Below are positions 1 through 12,529 of a stretch of 64,000 nt of DNA, in pieces; position 1 is the stretch's first letter; each line of letters opens with the position of its first letter. The stretch lies in NCBI GenBank assembly GCA_021234155.1, contig JAJEKV010000011.1:12193255-12257254 (forward strand), in the 5' to 3' direction. The position numbers and the translations under genes are program-made. This DNA is from Isoetes taiwanensis (taxonomy: Eukaryota > Streptophyta > Lycopodiopsida > Isoetales > Isoetaceae). The notes under the pieces were generated by a model, which was not told where the DNA came from, did no database searches, and saw only the letters and a list, made by a program, of their open reading frames with translations.

Positions 1-2484
1 TGGTTTCACACGGTTAAGCACAACGATTTACAACCAAAGCCAGAACAGATATGATGAGGGTTATTTTACATTTTCTTTCTCTGCAACATGGTGTTTCGTC
101 ATACTTGGATGCATATTGATGATAGCAAATATGGAATAATCCATGGTTTGGTACTTTTGCATATGCAATGAATCATAGTTGGTCCCAAATACCAAATGGT
201 AATACGTCTCATTGTTGCTGCTAAATAGCTCCCAAGTCAATATAATATAGTATAATACTTGAGGAGGTTTCCTTTTGAATTTTTATGCAGCTTTTATTGG
301 AAATACGATTTGGATGATGAATGCGATATTTCTGAGTCCACCTATTTCTTAATACAGTTAAAGAAGAGGAAAATCGTGGTTGTGGGGCTTTTATTGCTTG
401 CATGTTTTCTAGTGTTCTAGATATTAGGTTTAATATACGGTTCTGTACAATAGCATTACAGCGGCAACAAGGGGCGCCCCTTTTTACACTCCCATTTATT
501 CGGCCTCTTTCATTGTTTAGTCATCCCGAGCTAGGTTTTCTTCTCATCCTGCAGGTTCCCTCACCCTCCCTCCCTTGATGGTTTGTGCATTTGATCTATC
601 GCGTTTTCCTTTTTCCGTTATCTTCTTTCCTTTTTGAATTAGTTAACCATCTCAGTCTTTGGTTTATACTTTGAATTAAGCTCTGCTGACCTCTAAATGT
701 TTCATAGCTCTTTCTATGTTTTTATAGGCATATATTCTTATTCTTTGGTTTTTCTCGATTGTGGCCTTTTCGGGGCTACTCATTTATTTTATTCTTCTCG
801 GTTTGTATGATATACGTAGTTTTGGGGTCACCTTCTTGTTATGATATCTTTATTGCTTTCTTTCTTCTTTGAAAACATATATGTTCTTATTTCCATTTTC
901 TCGATGTGGCTCTATTGCCTCCCGATCTTCTTATCTTTTTCATTCTTGCTCTCGTGGTTGTGGCCTCCCGTGACTTGATTTACGTTTCATTTTTTCGGAC
1001 GGTGTTGATTCATTTTCATATGCTTATTGTTGTCAAAATTGTGGCTACTGTGGTTGACGGCTTGCGCATAGTTTTCTTTTTCTCGGTGTGAACCTGCCAG
1101 CCTCAGGAAAAGCCTCCTCGGCACGTGGCGTCGCATAGCCTCGAGCGGCACTAATCGGGATGTTAGTTCAATGGTTTATTTTGACATTTTCCGGAATTAG
1201 TGTTTGTTGTTTCTTCCTCGGCGTGTGGAGCCTCGAGGTGCTATTGCATTCTTGGTGCACTTGGCATGCCTATGCTGGCCGGGTATAGCAATTGGCTCTC
1301 TTGTGGGCTTTCAGGTCAAGTTTCTTGCGGTTCTCTTCGGCGGACTTATACTAGCGATTGTGAAGATCTCTGGGACTCCTCTCAGGATGCACAGCCACAA
1401 TGTTTGTTTCAAAGCATTTCGATTGATGTATGCTAGGAATTCGAGCTTCAGCAACTGCGAGGCTTCCAACTTCTTGCTTAGCGATGTATTCAAGTTGTCT
1501 CAGTTTGGATTGGCGGTGCTGCAAGCAGACGTAGGGCACTTACCGCGAAATTAGCCAAGTGTAATGTTTGAAGTACTTAAACGAACATAGTGGTATTCAC
1601 AAGAACTTCACAAATGCACCACCTAAAAATAACTTGAGAAACATACAATGACTACTTACATCATAACCAAAACTTTTATCTATAAATTGCTTCTGTTCAT
1701 GTCTTAGTACATCATCAGAGATTGCTTAAAATCTACATGCACGTTGAGATGAGCTAGCAGCATTTTGTGGTAGATAAAGCCATCAATTGTGATACAAATA
1801 CTAATAGGTTGGAACAAATTTCAATATGCATTCATTTGATACTGGGCAAATGCACATGCATCTTTGTCTTTGCACTATATTGACCTAAAAAAAAGCATGG
1901 TAACATCAAATTGAATTTAACCCAACTCGACCTACATACATATACGTAGATGTTGTCCTAGTTCAGTCCCTTTGGAATGATTTAACTAAAGCCGAAATTT
2001 GAGAAGTGCAGTCCTTAGTAGCATCAGAATACCTTTAAATCTTCAATAAATTGTGCACAACAGATGTATCAAGACCGGCACCTTCGGCGAGGAAGAACAT
2101 CGGGTTGGAACCACTTATAAGCAATACAAAAGCAAGAGTATTTATCGCATGGACATATTGTCGTGTTACATTCAAGTCATGATATGCACCAGATATGCCT
2201 ATGGCTATTAAGCATCTTATTAAAGAGATTAGGTATCTTTATTAGCTTCCTAAGTCAGCATATATGCCAAATATAAAGGTTTGATCAGCGTAAATCCAGT
2301 TCTTTCAATTTGGCACCCTGTAAACATTTAGACATTACAATACTAGTAGGAAAAGGAGCCGGATGCTTGCTCTAGAGTTGAAGATATTAATGTCCAATAG
2401 TAGTTATTAGATGAACAAATGCACCCATGAAGCAAAATGAGCTGCTTTGCATAAGCATAGGAACTGTGACATCATTTGAAGACC
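1..2484. other. Intergenic, no supported gene
   Basis: AT-rich sequence with T-rich and pyrimidine-rich tracts at about 480-900. The longest open frame (1204-1554, plus, 116 codons) is hydrophobic. It overlaps other short frames and matches nothing I recognise, so I do not call it. I see no repeat, tRNA or clear splice structure here. Confidence 0.5.
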
Positions 2485-2524
2485 TTAAGGCAAGCTTAAA
2501 AAGGCTGGACCATAATTTATTCCG

Positions 2525-2749
2525 TTAAATTTGGAATCCACTAACCTCATATAAAGGCATACCAAGGCATCCACATTCTTCAGAACAACCATAGAAGCCT
2601 CCATTGGCTTTGTTATGAAGCTTGAAACCAGTGATGTTGTAGGCAAGATCCAACTGCTCAGATGCTCCACAATCATAAGAATGGTATTCATCCTCAGCAC
2701 TCCACCTATTGCTTCCACTATTTGAGTTGCATATCAATGCCACATTCAA
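2525..2749 (-). CDS. Possible isolated exon, function unknown
   Basis: A 74-codon open frame on the minus strand has protein-like composition: Cys, Gly and Tyr are well spread and low-complexity runs are absent. It contains the stretch GFYGCSEECGCLGMPLYE, followed directly by a plausible splice donor (gag|gttag, near 2544). A second protein-like stretch on the same strand at about 2863-2955 (containing YPGVFRIVKEMIRNHG) lies upstream in gene order and could be another exon or relic. I do not recognise the family. It may equally be a decayed gene fragment or chance. Confidence 0.22.
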   Translation of the reverse strand: MNVALICNSNSGSNRWSAEDEYHSYDCGASEQLDLAYNITGFKLHNKANGGFYGCSEECGCLGMPLYEVSGFQI

Positions 2750-2959
2750 CCTTTACGTAATGAAAGCTAATTCTTACCTGACAGATACGATGAGAACAAG
2801 CAAAATAGATATTTCTGCACTAGATATGATGAGAAATCAGCTTTCCTACTGCAACAATGGGCTTAACCCATGGTTCCTTATCATTTCCTTGACAATTCTG
2901 AAGACACCAGGATACCTTAAAATATCCTTGCGCGAAGGCCTTGCTTTTTCTCTAGAAAC

Positions 2960-4540
2960 ATAAATGGAGAATGCAAGTTAGCTGGCCATTGAAAGATTTG
3001 CCAGACTTGGAAAGCAATGCAAGTACCTGTTTGAGTTAAAAAGGCATATGTTCATGGATTGTTCTTCAACAATAGAGGCCAAACGAGGCATGCTCTAACT
3101 GTCTTACCATAGCTTTCAGCCGCCCAACGGTAACCGACAAAGACAAAGCCCGGATAGGTTTCATGGGCCTATTGTATTTATATTAACATCTAATGAATAG
3201 AAATTGTACAACACCTGAGATATCCCACATGGATGCATGAAGGCGCATCAAAAATATAAATAAAGTAAAAATTCATTTTTTATGCAAAAGTGTTGCATGG
3301 ATATAAAGGCGATACTAAAATGATACTTGAATTGAAGATAACTTGTTAAATCATCGAACTTTAAATTTTGGGTCAACGTCCATCATTTATGTACACGCGA
3401 TATTAACACGTAGTGATGATTCCCTAAATACTAAAAGCTGAATCCTGAAAGAGCATTTCTTACTTTGTTCATCATTCAAATATTTAAATCTTCCCACAAT
3501 CGGAAACAATAATTGATCTCTTGACAAATCATGGAAAATTAAACCAAGTAAAAGCAAAGCGAACATTGTACCTTAGCGCAAGATGTCACCCTAAGCTTGA
3601 AATTATATAGGATCTACCGACTTCATTCCGGTGTGTCGCCCTAGATCTTAAAGGTACATATGAAACCCCTAGATCTTAAGTTCTCTTTTCTACAAACTTG
3701 CTCCTCTGCACACAAAAATGGAGATGCATGCTCACTCCTCGGTTGGTATAGCTTTTCTCCAATTGCTGGATCTTGAACAGGTTCCTCTATAGTGCTTGCT
3801 TAAACAACATATTTCCACGAGTCGCACAAAATAGGATCCTTTCAAATAGAGCAGCCTTGGCATTTGGCACCATGCTGATCTGATGCGATGCTTTTTGAGG
3901 TTGTGGGACTCATTTTGCAAAGAGCATTGGTGCAAACAATAATAAAACCATTCAACAGCGATTGAAGCAAAGTTCTTGCTACATAATCTGAGTATGAACA
4001 TGAAATGCATCACGGACCTCAATTGAAAGAGGTATCACGAGGACAAAGGCGAGGAATATGTTGTATTTACAATGCCATTTACAACCATTTGGTTTGAGGG
4101 ATTTCAAATTTTTCAAGAAAATAAATATTATTACCTTAGCAATGGGGACACTACTGAAAAAACATATCTAAAGTTAATTTGATACGTACGAATGAAAAGT
4201 CTCCATTTATCCTTTAAAATTAAATTTGTATTAATATGGGATGTTAGAATGATCACGACTTCATAAGCTTCGACAATTAAAAAAATACTGCAACCAAGTG
4301 TCAAGCAGCATCTCACGGTCACCTTCTTGGTGCCATCATCTCACACTTCACATTCTTCTCATGATCAGATAAAGTTACATTAAAGTTAAAAGCATCATTC
4401 CTTGTAGCAAAACCAAGCTCTATGAAGGCATGTTTCCCATGCAAGAGTATGACAAAGTAAGTGGAATTAAGTTGTCATTCTATACCGCTCTTCCGTGATA
4501 TTTATATTTGCAACCTTAACCTCCTCCTTTGCCTAATAGT
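2960..4540. other. Intergenic, no supported gene
   Basis: AT-rich sequence with only short, mutually overlapping open frames. Nothing resembles a known domain, RNA gene or repeat array. Confidence 0.5.
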
Positions 4541-4549
4541 CCTCCTCCA

Positions 4550-5540
4550 AGACTCTCCACCGCCACCTGGAGCCGAGAAAGTGAAAGAGAAAGGCTCTTT
4601 CAAGGGGAAAGACAAAGTCTGGCCAAGGTTGTCGGGCTTTGAACGAGGCAGTAAAATGATGTGGAAAGACTCCAAGCCATGGACACTTACTTGAAAGATC
4701 GAGCTCAAGCATGGTGACAAGGCAGACGGAAATGTGATCCCAGATCAATAATTGGGAAAGTTTCAAAAACGGCTTTTGAAGCACATTATTTACCTCTAAC
4801 TATCACAAAGTGAGTTACGCAGGAATGGGATCGTTCAAATATGGGGAAACTGATCCTACACTTCCAAATTCACTCATTTAGCCGGCATTAATAAGGAATC
4901 TGATGGGAAAGAGCTTCGAGAAAATATGTCACGGGATGTAGGATGATATTTATGCGAAATGGAAATATTTCACCCTAAAGATTTAAATGAAGCTATAAAC
5001 TAGCATCCAAGAAGGGAGCGGAAACTAGATCCAAAGTTCAGGGAAGTTTGATATTTGGGATGAGGAAACTCGCATCAAGAGGACAAAAAAGTAGCAAAGA
5101 GAAAAAACTAAGTAAGGAATCTTCCAAGAACTTCAAGAGGAAGAGAAATAATGGCAATGGTAATGGTTCAAAGGAAGGGGAGGAGGGAAGTCAAATTAGA
5201 CTACGGAAGGAAACTAAGGAACCAAAGGGGAGGATGCTATAGATGCGAGGAAATCATTTCCCAAGGGATTGCCCGCTTGAAGTAAGGGGGTCACAAAAGT
5301 TGAACCATCTAAACCTCAAAAGGGGTGTACAAATGCATGTTATTGAAGGTCCTAAGCCCTCAGAGGTTGTACAAATGCATGCTATTGAAGGTCCCAAGCC
5401 CGTGGAGGATATACCGAGACCCTAAAGTCACCGACGAGCCAAGAAAGATGAGGAACGCAAAGGCTATTGCCAAAGAACGGAGGTGGCTCCAAATTGAACT
5501 ATGGGGTAAAAATCGTAAAAATTTACATCTCTTATGATAA
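4550..5540 (+). pseudogene. Ty3/gypsy-like gag relic
   Basis: A decayed retroelement gag region, readable only by switching frames. In order: a Gag-like segment near 4650-4760 that includes YLKDRAQAW; a Lys/Arg/Glu-rich linker (about 5050-5240); and a CCHC zinc-knuckle-like motif at about 5232-5275, where CYRC and GNHFPRDCP lie in different frames (one frameshift). A short direct repeat follows at about 5328-5400, where a segment encoding MHxIEGPKP occurs twice. No protease, reverse transcriptase or LTR was recognised nearby, so this is a fragment. The class is inferred from the gag style and is less certain than the retroelement origin. Confidence 0.45.
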
Positions 5541-5659
5541 GATTTGTAAGATTTGATTTGATTTGTAAGATTTAATTTTATGTGGAATGAAAATTAAATT
5601 ATTATGAAAGCATGGTGCATTAGATGTAAATTTTTGAAAGGTGGTAATTGTTGTTATAG

Positions 5660-5862
5660 CACAATAGACCTAACAAAATTACATCAAGATCGCGGAGATA
5701 CAATTAAGTAGTACCGCGGCGGTAATGAAAAATACTAATGTATCAGCGAGATACAATAGTTTAATATCGTGGAGATACTATCAAGTAGTACCGCGGAGGT
5801 ACGAACGATAACGATGTACCGCTGAGGTAATAAGGATATATCGTGATCGCGGAAGTACGCCG
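5660..5862. repeat. Degenerate short-motif array (GCGGAGGTAC-like)
   Basis: About eight diverged copies of a motif close to CGCGGAGATAC or CCGCGGAGGTA occur at irregular spacing of about 18-35 bp (for example near 5691, 5713, 5768, 5799, 5818 and 5848). The SacII-type core CCGCGG recurs in an otherwise AT-rich stretch. The function is unknown. It could be a decayed minisatellite or a cluster of binding sites. Confidence 0.45.
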
Positions 5863-5869
5863 ATATCCA

Positions 5870-7100
5870 TAACTATTTCTTGAATTTGCGTAACCTTCAG
5901 ACGATGGGGAGCAACCACTTTAAGAAGGGATGGCCCCAATCGAAGCGCTCTCTCGAAGATCGCGAACGATCTTCTTTAAGAAGGATGGATTGATATGGGG
6001 CATGCTAGGGGAGTGGTCCAGAAAAAAAAAAGAGACTAAGGCAATGGGGCATTTGGAAAAACAATGGTTACAAGGCAAAGAAAAGGGGCAAGATATCCTA
6101 ATCAACCATTACCCTATAAGAAAAGGGAAAAGCCTTATTTTAGGGAAAAAGGGTTCACGCAGTTTTGGGCCAACTATTTTGCAACAAAAGGGGTGGATCG
6201 AAATAGTGAAGCCGCATCTTTTTCTCCCACAAAAGGTCCGATTTGGGCTATAACAGGAATAAGGATCGCTTCACGTGGCAAAGAAAAACTTCAAACTTAA
6301 CTTCGGCTCCCCGCATATCACGGCGACCAGAATCTTTCAACTCGCTCCAAAGAAACCGGGTCCCCGATTGTCAAGCTTAAGTCCGACTCGCTTCAATTCG
6401 CTTGAGATGAGGATCTTGCAAGCTGGGCTTGGATCCGGCTTGGATCACGGCTTTCCCCGATAAGTCAAAGATTGAATCCACCTCTCTTCCTTGGTGGTTG
6501 ATTGAGCCCATCTAAGCTAATATCATTGATTGATTGATCATAAGTTGAAGGGATAATAGACCGATCAATTCCTTTCATTCTTTTCCCTTGAAATTGCCTC
6601 GTTTTTCCTCGATCCCTTGGGTGGAAACCGGATGCCCAATCTTCTCGTTGTTGGGAAACCAAGCTATTTGTTCCCATCAAAAGATTGTTTCTTCTTTATC
6701 TTGTCTATACAACTGTTGTTCTAAGTAGTTACGTCTTTAAGTTTCCCTAAAAGCGCATCATCCTCCGGTTCTCCTGTGTGGGCTGGGCCGGGTTGGGGGC
6801 CGGGGCGAGGCCGAGGGAATGTCCCCTCCAAATGGGGGGTCCGGGCAAGGGGGCTCTGCATGCCATGAAGTTGTATGGTATGGATGGGGGTTAAAGAATT
6901 AAAGTGCTATGAAGAATTGAAAGATGTTTAAAGCATAAACGATGCCTGCCCTCGGGGGGGGGAGGGAGGGGTTCAACCCCTGGGAGGTTCATTCGACTCT
7001 TCGGCCGAATACTTTTGGTATGGGCTTGGTTTGAATGAGCTTTTTGGAATAGGTTGAAATGAAAAAGGAAGAACACAAAAAAGGAAGATCCAGTGTTTTA
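5870..7100. other. No supported gene
   Basis: Open frames of up to 107 codons (5930-6253) look Lys-rich and retroelement-like but show no recognisable domain. A G-rich tract with poly-G runs lies at about 6780-6970. The sequence at 5929-5950 resembles an inverted copy of the 7.1-7.9 kb repeat unit, with mismatches. Confidence 0.4.
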
Positions 7101-7106
7101 GAATCT

Positions 7107-7880
7107 GGAGCACTCTATTAGCGCGCCATGAGAAGGAAGATCCAGCATTTTCGAAAAGCTTTCAATTTGGAGCACTCTCTATTGGCGCCATGAGAAGGAA
7201 GAGCAAAAAGCGTGGAGCACTCTATTGGCGCCATGGGAAGGAAGAGAGCAGGCATGATCCAGGCGTAGAGGCGGGAGCACTCTATTGGCGCCATGCATCC
7301 CGCGTAGGCATGGAGCACTCTATTGGCGCGACATGGGAAGGAAAGAGCGGCGGCGATTCAGCCGAGGCGGAGCACGAAGCGGCGTGGAGCACTCTATTGG
7401 TAGCGCCATAGAAGGAAGCGGCAGATCCGAAGCGTAGGCGGAGCACTCTATCGGCAGCAGATCCAACAGAAGTGGAGCACTTATTGGCACAGAGCACTCT
7501 ATTGGTGCACCATGAGAAGGAAGAACCTAGTATTGGCGCCATGGAAGGAAGAGCGGATGACATCGGCGCAAGATAAAGGTGGAGCACTCTATTGGCCGAC
7601 AGATTCAAATGTGGCGTGGAGCACTCTATTGGCGTGGAGCACTCACATTGGCATGCCATGGGAAGGAAGAGCAAGCGGCAGTCCGGGCCAGTGTGGAGCA
7701 CTCTATTGGTAGCGACACAGATCCAAATAGAGCATGGGAGCACTTTTATTGGTAGCGACAGATCAACAGAGTGGAGCACTTTTATTGGCCTTGCCGCCAG
7801 CCATGGGAAGGAAGAGCGTACAGCCTGATCCAAATGATTTTGAGTGTTCTAGAACTGAGCACTCTATTGGCGCCATGGGT
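7107..7880. repeat. Irregular repeat array, unit GGAGCACTCTATTGGCGCCAT
   Basis: About 16 copies of a core close to GGAGCACTCTATTGG occur, often followed by cgccatgggaaggaagagc. They begin near 7107, 7169, 7214, 7274, 7312, 7386, 7440, 7474, 7492, 7581, 7619, 7636, 7695, 7738, 7773 and 7857. Spacing is irregular (about 17-74 bp), unlike a simple minisatellite. The core contains ATTGG (an inverted CCAAT box) and the palindrome GGCGCC. Long frames on either strand here, including a 183-codon one at 7282-7833 (minus), only translate the repeat and are not called as genes. Confidence 0.8.
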
Positions 7881-7889
7881 CAGCCTTTG

Positions 7890-8200
7890 ATAAGTTGTGG
7901 AGGGAAAGAAGGCCAGAGAGACATAGGAGAGAGAAAGAAGGCTGAGACAAGGAAAAAGAGGAGAGAGTCAGCTTTGATAAGTTGTAGAGGGAAAGAAAGC
8001 TAGAGAGACAGAGAAAGAGAGAGAAAGAAGGCTGCCAGAGACAAAGGGAAAAGAGGAGAAGGAAAGAGAAGGCTAGAGAGAGAATGCAGCCAAAGAGAGC
8101 TAGAGAGAGAATGCGAGCTAAAAGAGCTAGAGAGAGAATGTGAGCAAGGCGCTAGAGAGAGAATGTGAGCAAGGCGCTAGAGAAAGAATTTCAATCCATA
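7890..8200 (+). repeat. GA-rich low-complexity tract with 26-bp tandem units
   Basis: A purine-rich (GAGA/GAAAG) tract. Its right part (about 8095-8190) holds about three diverged copies of a 26-bp unit containing gctagagagagaatgtgagc. It directly follows the GGAGCACTC array. No coding potential is claimed. Confidence 0.7.
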
Positions 8201-11100
8201 AGGCCCATCCGCATGAGAAGCCACATCCAAAGAAGTCGCTTCCTTGAGCATCACATTAACCATCCTAAATAAGTGGCAGAGAGTTCGATGAGGAAAAAAA
8301 AAAAGGAGTATGCTAGCAAAATACACTTAACCTTATGTGAGCCTTACATGAGCCTTATGTCTGATCCGATAATGAATTATACGCGGGAAAAAGCAAACCC
8401 AAAACACGCTGATAGACCTACTCTGTTAGAAGATGCCCTTCAAGGAGGGCGCCTTAGGGAGGTCCAAAACATGGGAGATCCAATCGCCAATCTTTATCCC
8501 GATTGGCTTTCTTGGATGCTTGGGCTTCTCATCCGGGCTTGCTAGATAATCAAAATAAAGCCTCTCTGGCCATTTTTGAACAACAAAAACAAAACCCCTA
8601 TCGGTAGCTCCCACCCGCAAAAGGGAGATCTACAATACTTTATAGAAATAGATTGGTCTAGCACAAATTTGATTGTTGAACAAAAACAACAATAGATGTA
8701 GGACAAAACAAACTCGAACCTAATGTGGAGGAAGTCAGCCGGTGTAGATGCACACAGACCCACATCTCTTTTAGTGAACATTGTATACCCAAAATGACCA
8801 TTTAGTTGATGGAGCCCTAATTGCTCTGGCTTCAAATGCAAATGAAAATCTTGCGCTTTTGTAAAATGCAAGACAAATAAAACAAGATTTCGTGTTGGGG
8901 TTCTACCGCCTGCCCGGTTGTCCCGATTGTGGCAATGGATTAGCGTTTTCAAGGATTGTCCCGCCAGCTATGCTCCCCGCTACTTGCTCCTCGAGATTTT
9001 TCACGTAAAAACATTGATGGAAGGAGGAGGGGCATCCCCACCATATCCTCCTGGTAACAAAGCAGCCTACCTTTGGTGCTATCCATTGCTCAAAGGAAGC
9101 CGACTTTTACTCCACTAATAGCGCATTGATGAAAGAAGAAAACTTGAGAAGAAAGTTGGTCGCCAAGCATAAGATGGTAAATCTCAGAAATCTTCCAAGG
9201 CATTAAGCAATGCAAGATTTATGGCTATGGTAGGCTCGGATTTGAGTATTAAGCATGACAACAAATAAGCAATAAGCGTCTACTTTAGATCGGATGGGCC
9301 GATTACATCGATTTTTACACCTTTAAGCCGATTTTTGTCGTTGAAACTCCTCTGCCATCACTGGCCTGTAGAAGCCCCAAAACTATTTTAAAAATATATA
9401 TAAACTGCACCATCTCCCTTCCTCACATCATATTTTCGTAAATGATGGTATGTCCCAACAGAATAACAAAATGTAGTGTCTTGCAGTTCACCCACCACCC
9501 ACATCCAAGAGAGAGAGAAAATGTTGCCGAAAAATGCAGAGAAACAACACAAAAATATTTGGGAGAAGAAGTTTGGCTGGAAAACTCTTTTTTTGTTCCA
9601 AAAGTCACACTCGGAAAAGGCCACATCGGCATGAAAGAAAAGGCCCAAAAACTTTTTAAGTAAGTAGATTATTGAAACGTGAAGATTTGGTTAGGGTATA
9701 TTCTGATGTGACATTTCATTTTTTTGCCATGGCGGTGGCGATGTTCGCCATATGCCAAAGTTTATTGGCAGCCTCCGATATACTTAAGCTTTAAACTTGG
9801 TGGCAAAAACATCACCATACGGTTTAGAAAACAATTCTCTTCACAATAAGCATTCCTAGAACCGCTTACCTTCATTTGAGATGAACGAATTAACCGAATG
9901 ATCTCTGCTTCTTCTTCAGAAAGCCATAGCAATTTTTTAGATTTGCTAGAAGCTATATCCTTGTGAGAGTTTGACTCGAAGTACATGGGTTACCAAATGC
10001 GGGCGCCCCGATGCGTAAGATTATTATATAAGTATGGCGCCAAGCAATAACCGTGATGATGCCGATCTCTCGATCGTTAAGCTTTCATGCCATGCCCGAA
10101 TTCGCACGAGGGGCAAATGTTCATCCTCGCGACAGGGAGCAAAGCCGAGGGTGGTGCAACTATCCATGGTGTTTCGCTTAGTACCATGATTTTTCCTCCC
10201 GTATTCTTGTCGCCGGATCAACAACTTCGTGTCTTCTTCGTAAGTTTTTCAAAACCTAAACCAGCCATTTTTTTCGAGGATTAACTTCATGTCTTCTTCT
10301 AGTGAGTTTTCTTCACTAAACCGCCATCTTTTTCAAAAACAAGGAATGTATCCGCCAATCGCCGGGTTTCCGTTATAAGCTCGCTATATCCCCGATCCGC
10401 CACAGATCCCGGTCCGGAAGAAAGGGATGCGCCATATCCTAGACCGGATGACCGAGTTTACGTGCAAAGCAGCCCGGTTTGAGCAATACACAAGATATGC
10501 TAGGCATATGTCGGCATATACCGAATATGCCCACAAACCCATTATAATGAGGGTTTGCCCCTTAGGGGCAACCCAAAAATATATATATTTAAACAAACAT
10601 CAAAATTGAAGTAAGAGATGGCTAAACCATATATCACCTGATTGAAATTTTACACCCTATGCAGCTCAGTTGTTTCTTTCCAAACTTCATGATGCCGCTA
10701 TTTGAAGGAGCTAAAATGCACGAGTATGACTACCATGCAGAAGCTCCCTGCTTGCATTCTTTAAAATAGGTTCAAATATTCTTAGTAGTGGTGATCTCAA
10801 AAGTAAAACATCATGATTAAATGAATTCTCTATGAATATGAAAATGACAAAAGCTCATTACCTTACTAAGTTGGTTCTCCAGATAATAATGGAGATCTAT
10901 AGGTATATTGTTTTCAAGGACGTAACTTGGATCCTCCAATTTCTCATATGCCTATACGATTGAAGATATAAAATTCGAATATGTAGCATAATAACAGGGG
11001 GTTTTCTTTGTGTTTTTGTACGCTTTTCACTAAGGTTTTCCTATGATTTCGTGATGTATTCAAATGGATATACTAATGCGTACATCTAGAGTGCACCATT
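8200..11100. other. Intergenic, no supported gene
   Basis: Only short open frames (up to 136 codons at 8542-8952, minus), without recognisable domains or shared splice structure. No RNA gene or repeat array was seen. Confidence 0.45.
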
Positions 11101-11109
11101 TCTGAGCCA

Positions 11110-11400
11110 TTGATTTTAGCCTTTTTTTTTCAATGGTCAACAACCAATGGCTCACAACAAAAGCCCTTTTTTTGTGCGTGTGGTGCATAATGGTCAACAA
11201 CCAATGGCTCACAACAAAAGCCCTCTTTTTGAGTGTGTGGTCCATAATGGGCACATGAAGGGCTTGAAAACCAATGGCTCACAACAAAAGCCCTTTTTTT
11301 GTGCGTGTGGTGCATAATGGTCAACAACCAATGGCTCACAACAAAAGCCCTCTTTTTGTGTGTGTGGTGCATAATGGGCACATGAAGGGCTTGAAGGGCG
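11110..11400. repeat. Tandem repeat, alternating units of about 60 bp
   Basis: Four copies of a unit containing accaatggctcacaacaaa, then a T-rich run, then a TGTG-containing segment and cataatggt or cataatggg, start near 11143, 11200, 11270 and 11328. Copies 1 and 3 end in ggtcaacaa; copies 2 and 4 end in gggcacatgaagggcttgaa. The array is therefore a duplicated dimer of about 126 bp. Confidence 0.85.
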
Positions 11401-12211
11401 CATGTAGTGCGCTCCCGCCGGCAACACATTTCTTATCATAACTTTTTGATCCGCAGCTCTGTTTTGAGATGATTTTTTATTGGCGTTGGAAAGCACTCTC
11501 CGAGATCTTTTTGATAGTGTATGATATGGATATGTTTGTTGCTTATGTATGCTAAAACAGCAATTTTTCGGCCGGGTTTGGTAGGCTTTCACATCCTACC
11601 AGCTGATTAATACAGGATTACACTATTGGATATTGTTTTATGGCTCATCTCGAATGAAGCTTGCAAAAAATTACCATGCATTTTTAGATTTTGAGGCAGT
11701 TATTAAGCAAATTCCAAGGCTTCTAGATCCTTGTGCTAACAAGCAGAAAAGTTTTCCACTTTAGTTTCTCACCACAAGAATCCTTGGAGGACAAAGGCTG
11801 CTTTTAAATTCCAGTTGAAAAATGTTTGTATATGGGTGTTGCAAACTTTATGACTTTCAGAATAATGGGATCAATCTGCTCTATCTTTATGGTAACTTTT
11901 ACTTATGTTCTATTTGTTTTATTGTGATGAAATTCAAAAGCTACGAAAGCCTCAAATGAATTCTAGTTTTTTTCTGGTTTGAATTCTAAAATTTTTGTCA
12001 CACCGGGGGGGAGGGGGTGACGTCCCTAAGGCCCCGAAGGGGCCAAAATTTTTTTTTTGCAACACAAACTATTAACATCCAATATATAAAAATTAAATCC
12101 CCCAACACATAACAACCATTGACATTAACAACCAACACATAACTACCATTGACATTAATTAACACAACCATTGGGTCCAACACATTTAAATTAAAATCCC
12201 CCTTAAACCCC

Positions 12212-12490
12212 CTTTGGTTTGGGTGCATATTCACATCTGGGTGACGTGAGGGCAACCGAGAGCCCTCATAATTGTATTTTTGCACGCATTTAAATCAACA
12301 CCATATAGTATTCCGCTTGAAATCTTATAGTATTTTGCAAATCTTGTTATACAGTATAGCAAATTTTGTACTTGCATACCCCACAAACGAGGAACTTTAC
12401 GTACGGTGTAGATTAGAGAATAAGGTGAATATGCCTATCCAACGTCTCGTTGTCCGAGTCACCCCCTGTGAATATGCACCCAAACCAAAG
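12212..12490. mobile_element. MITE-like element with 33-bp inverted ends
   Basis: The left end (12212-12245) and the reverse complement of the right end (12458-12490) both begin ctttggtttgggtgcatatt and continue with tcaca, then differ slightly before ending in ggtgac. The enclosed 212 bp are AT-rich and non-coding. No target-site duplication is obvious, so the exact borders and class are open. Confidence 0.55.
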
Positions 12491-12528
12491 AAGATATTAG
12501 AAGATATTAGAAGATATTAGAAGATATT
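12488..12528. repeat. 10-bp tandem repeat (agaagatatt)n
   Basis: Four perfect or near-perfect copies of a 10-bp unit directly abut the right end of the inverted-repeat element. Confidence 0.9.
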
Positions 12529-12529
12529 T

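Noticed and set aside
7282-7833. 183-codon minus-strand frame with repeated MAPIECS and ANRVLH
   Set aside because: It simply translates the GGAGCACTC repeat array. The repetition is at DNA level with irregular spacers.
7107-7880. CRISPR-like appearance (repeat plus variable spacers)
   Set aside because: Spacers vary from a few to over 50 bp, repeats are diverged, the genome is eukaryotic and no cas genes are present.
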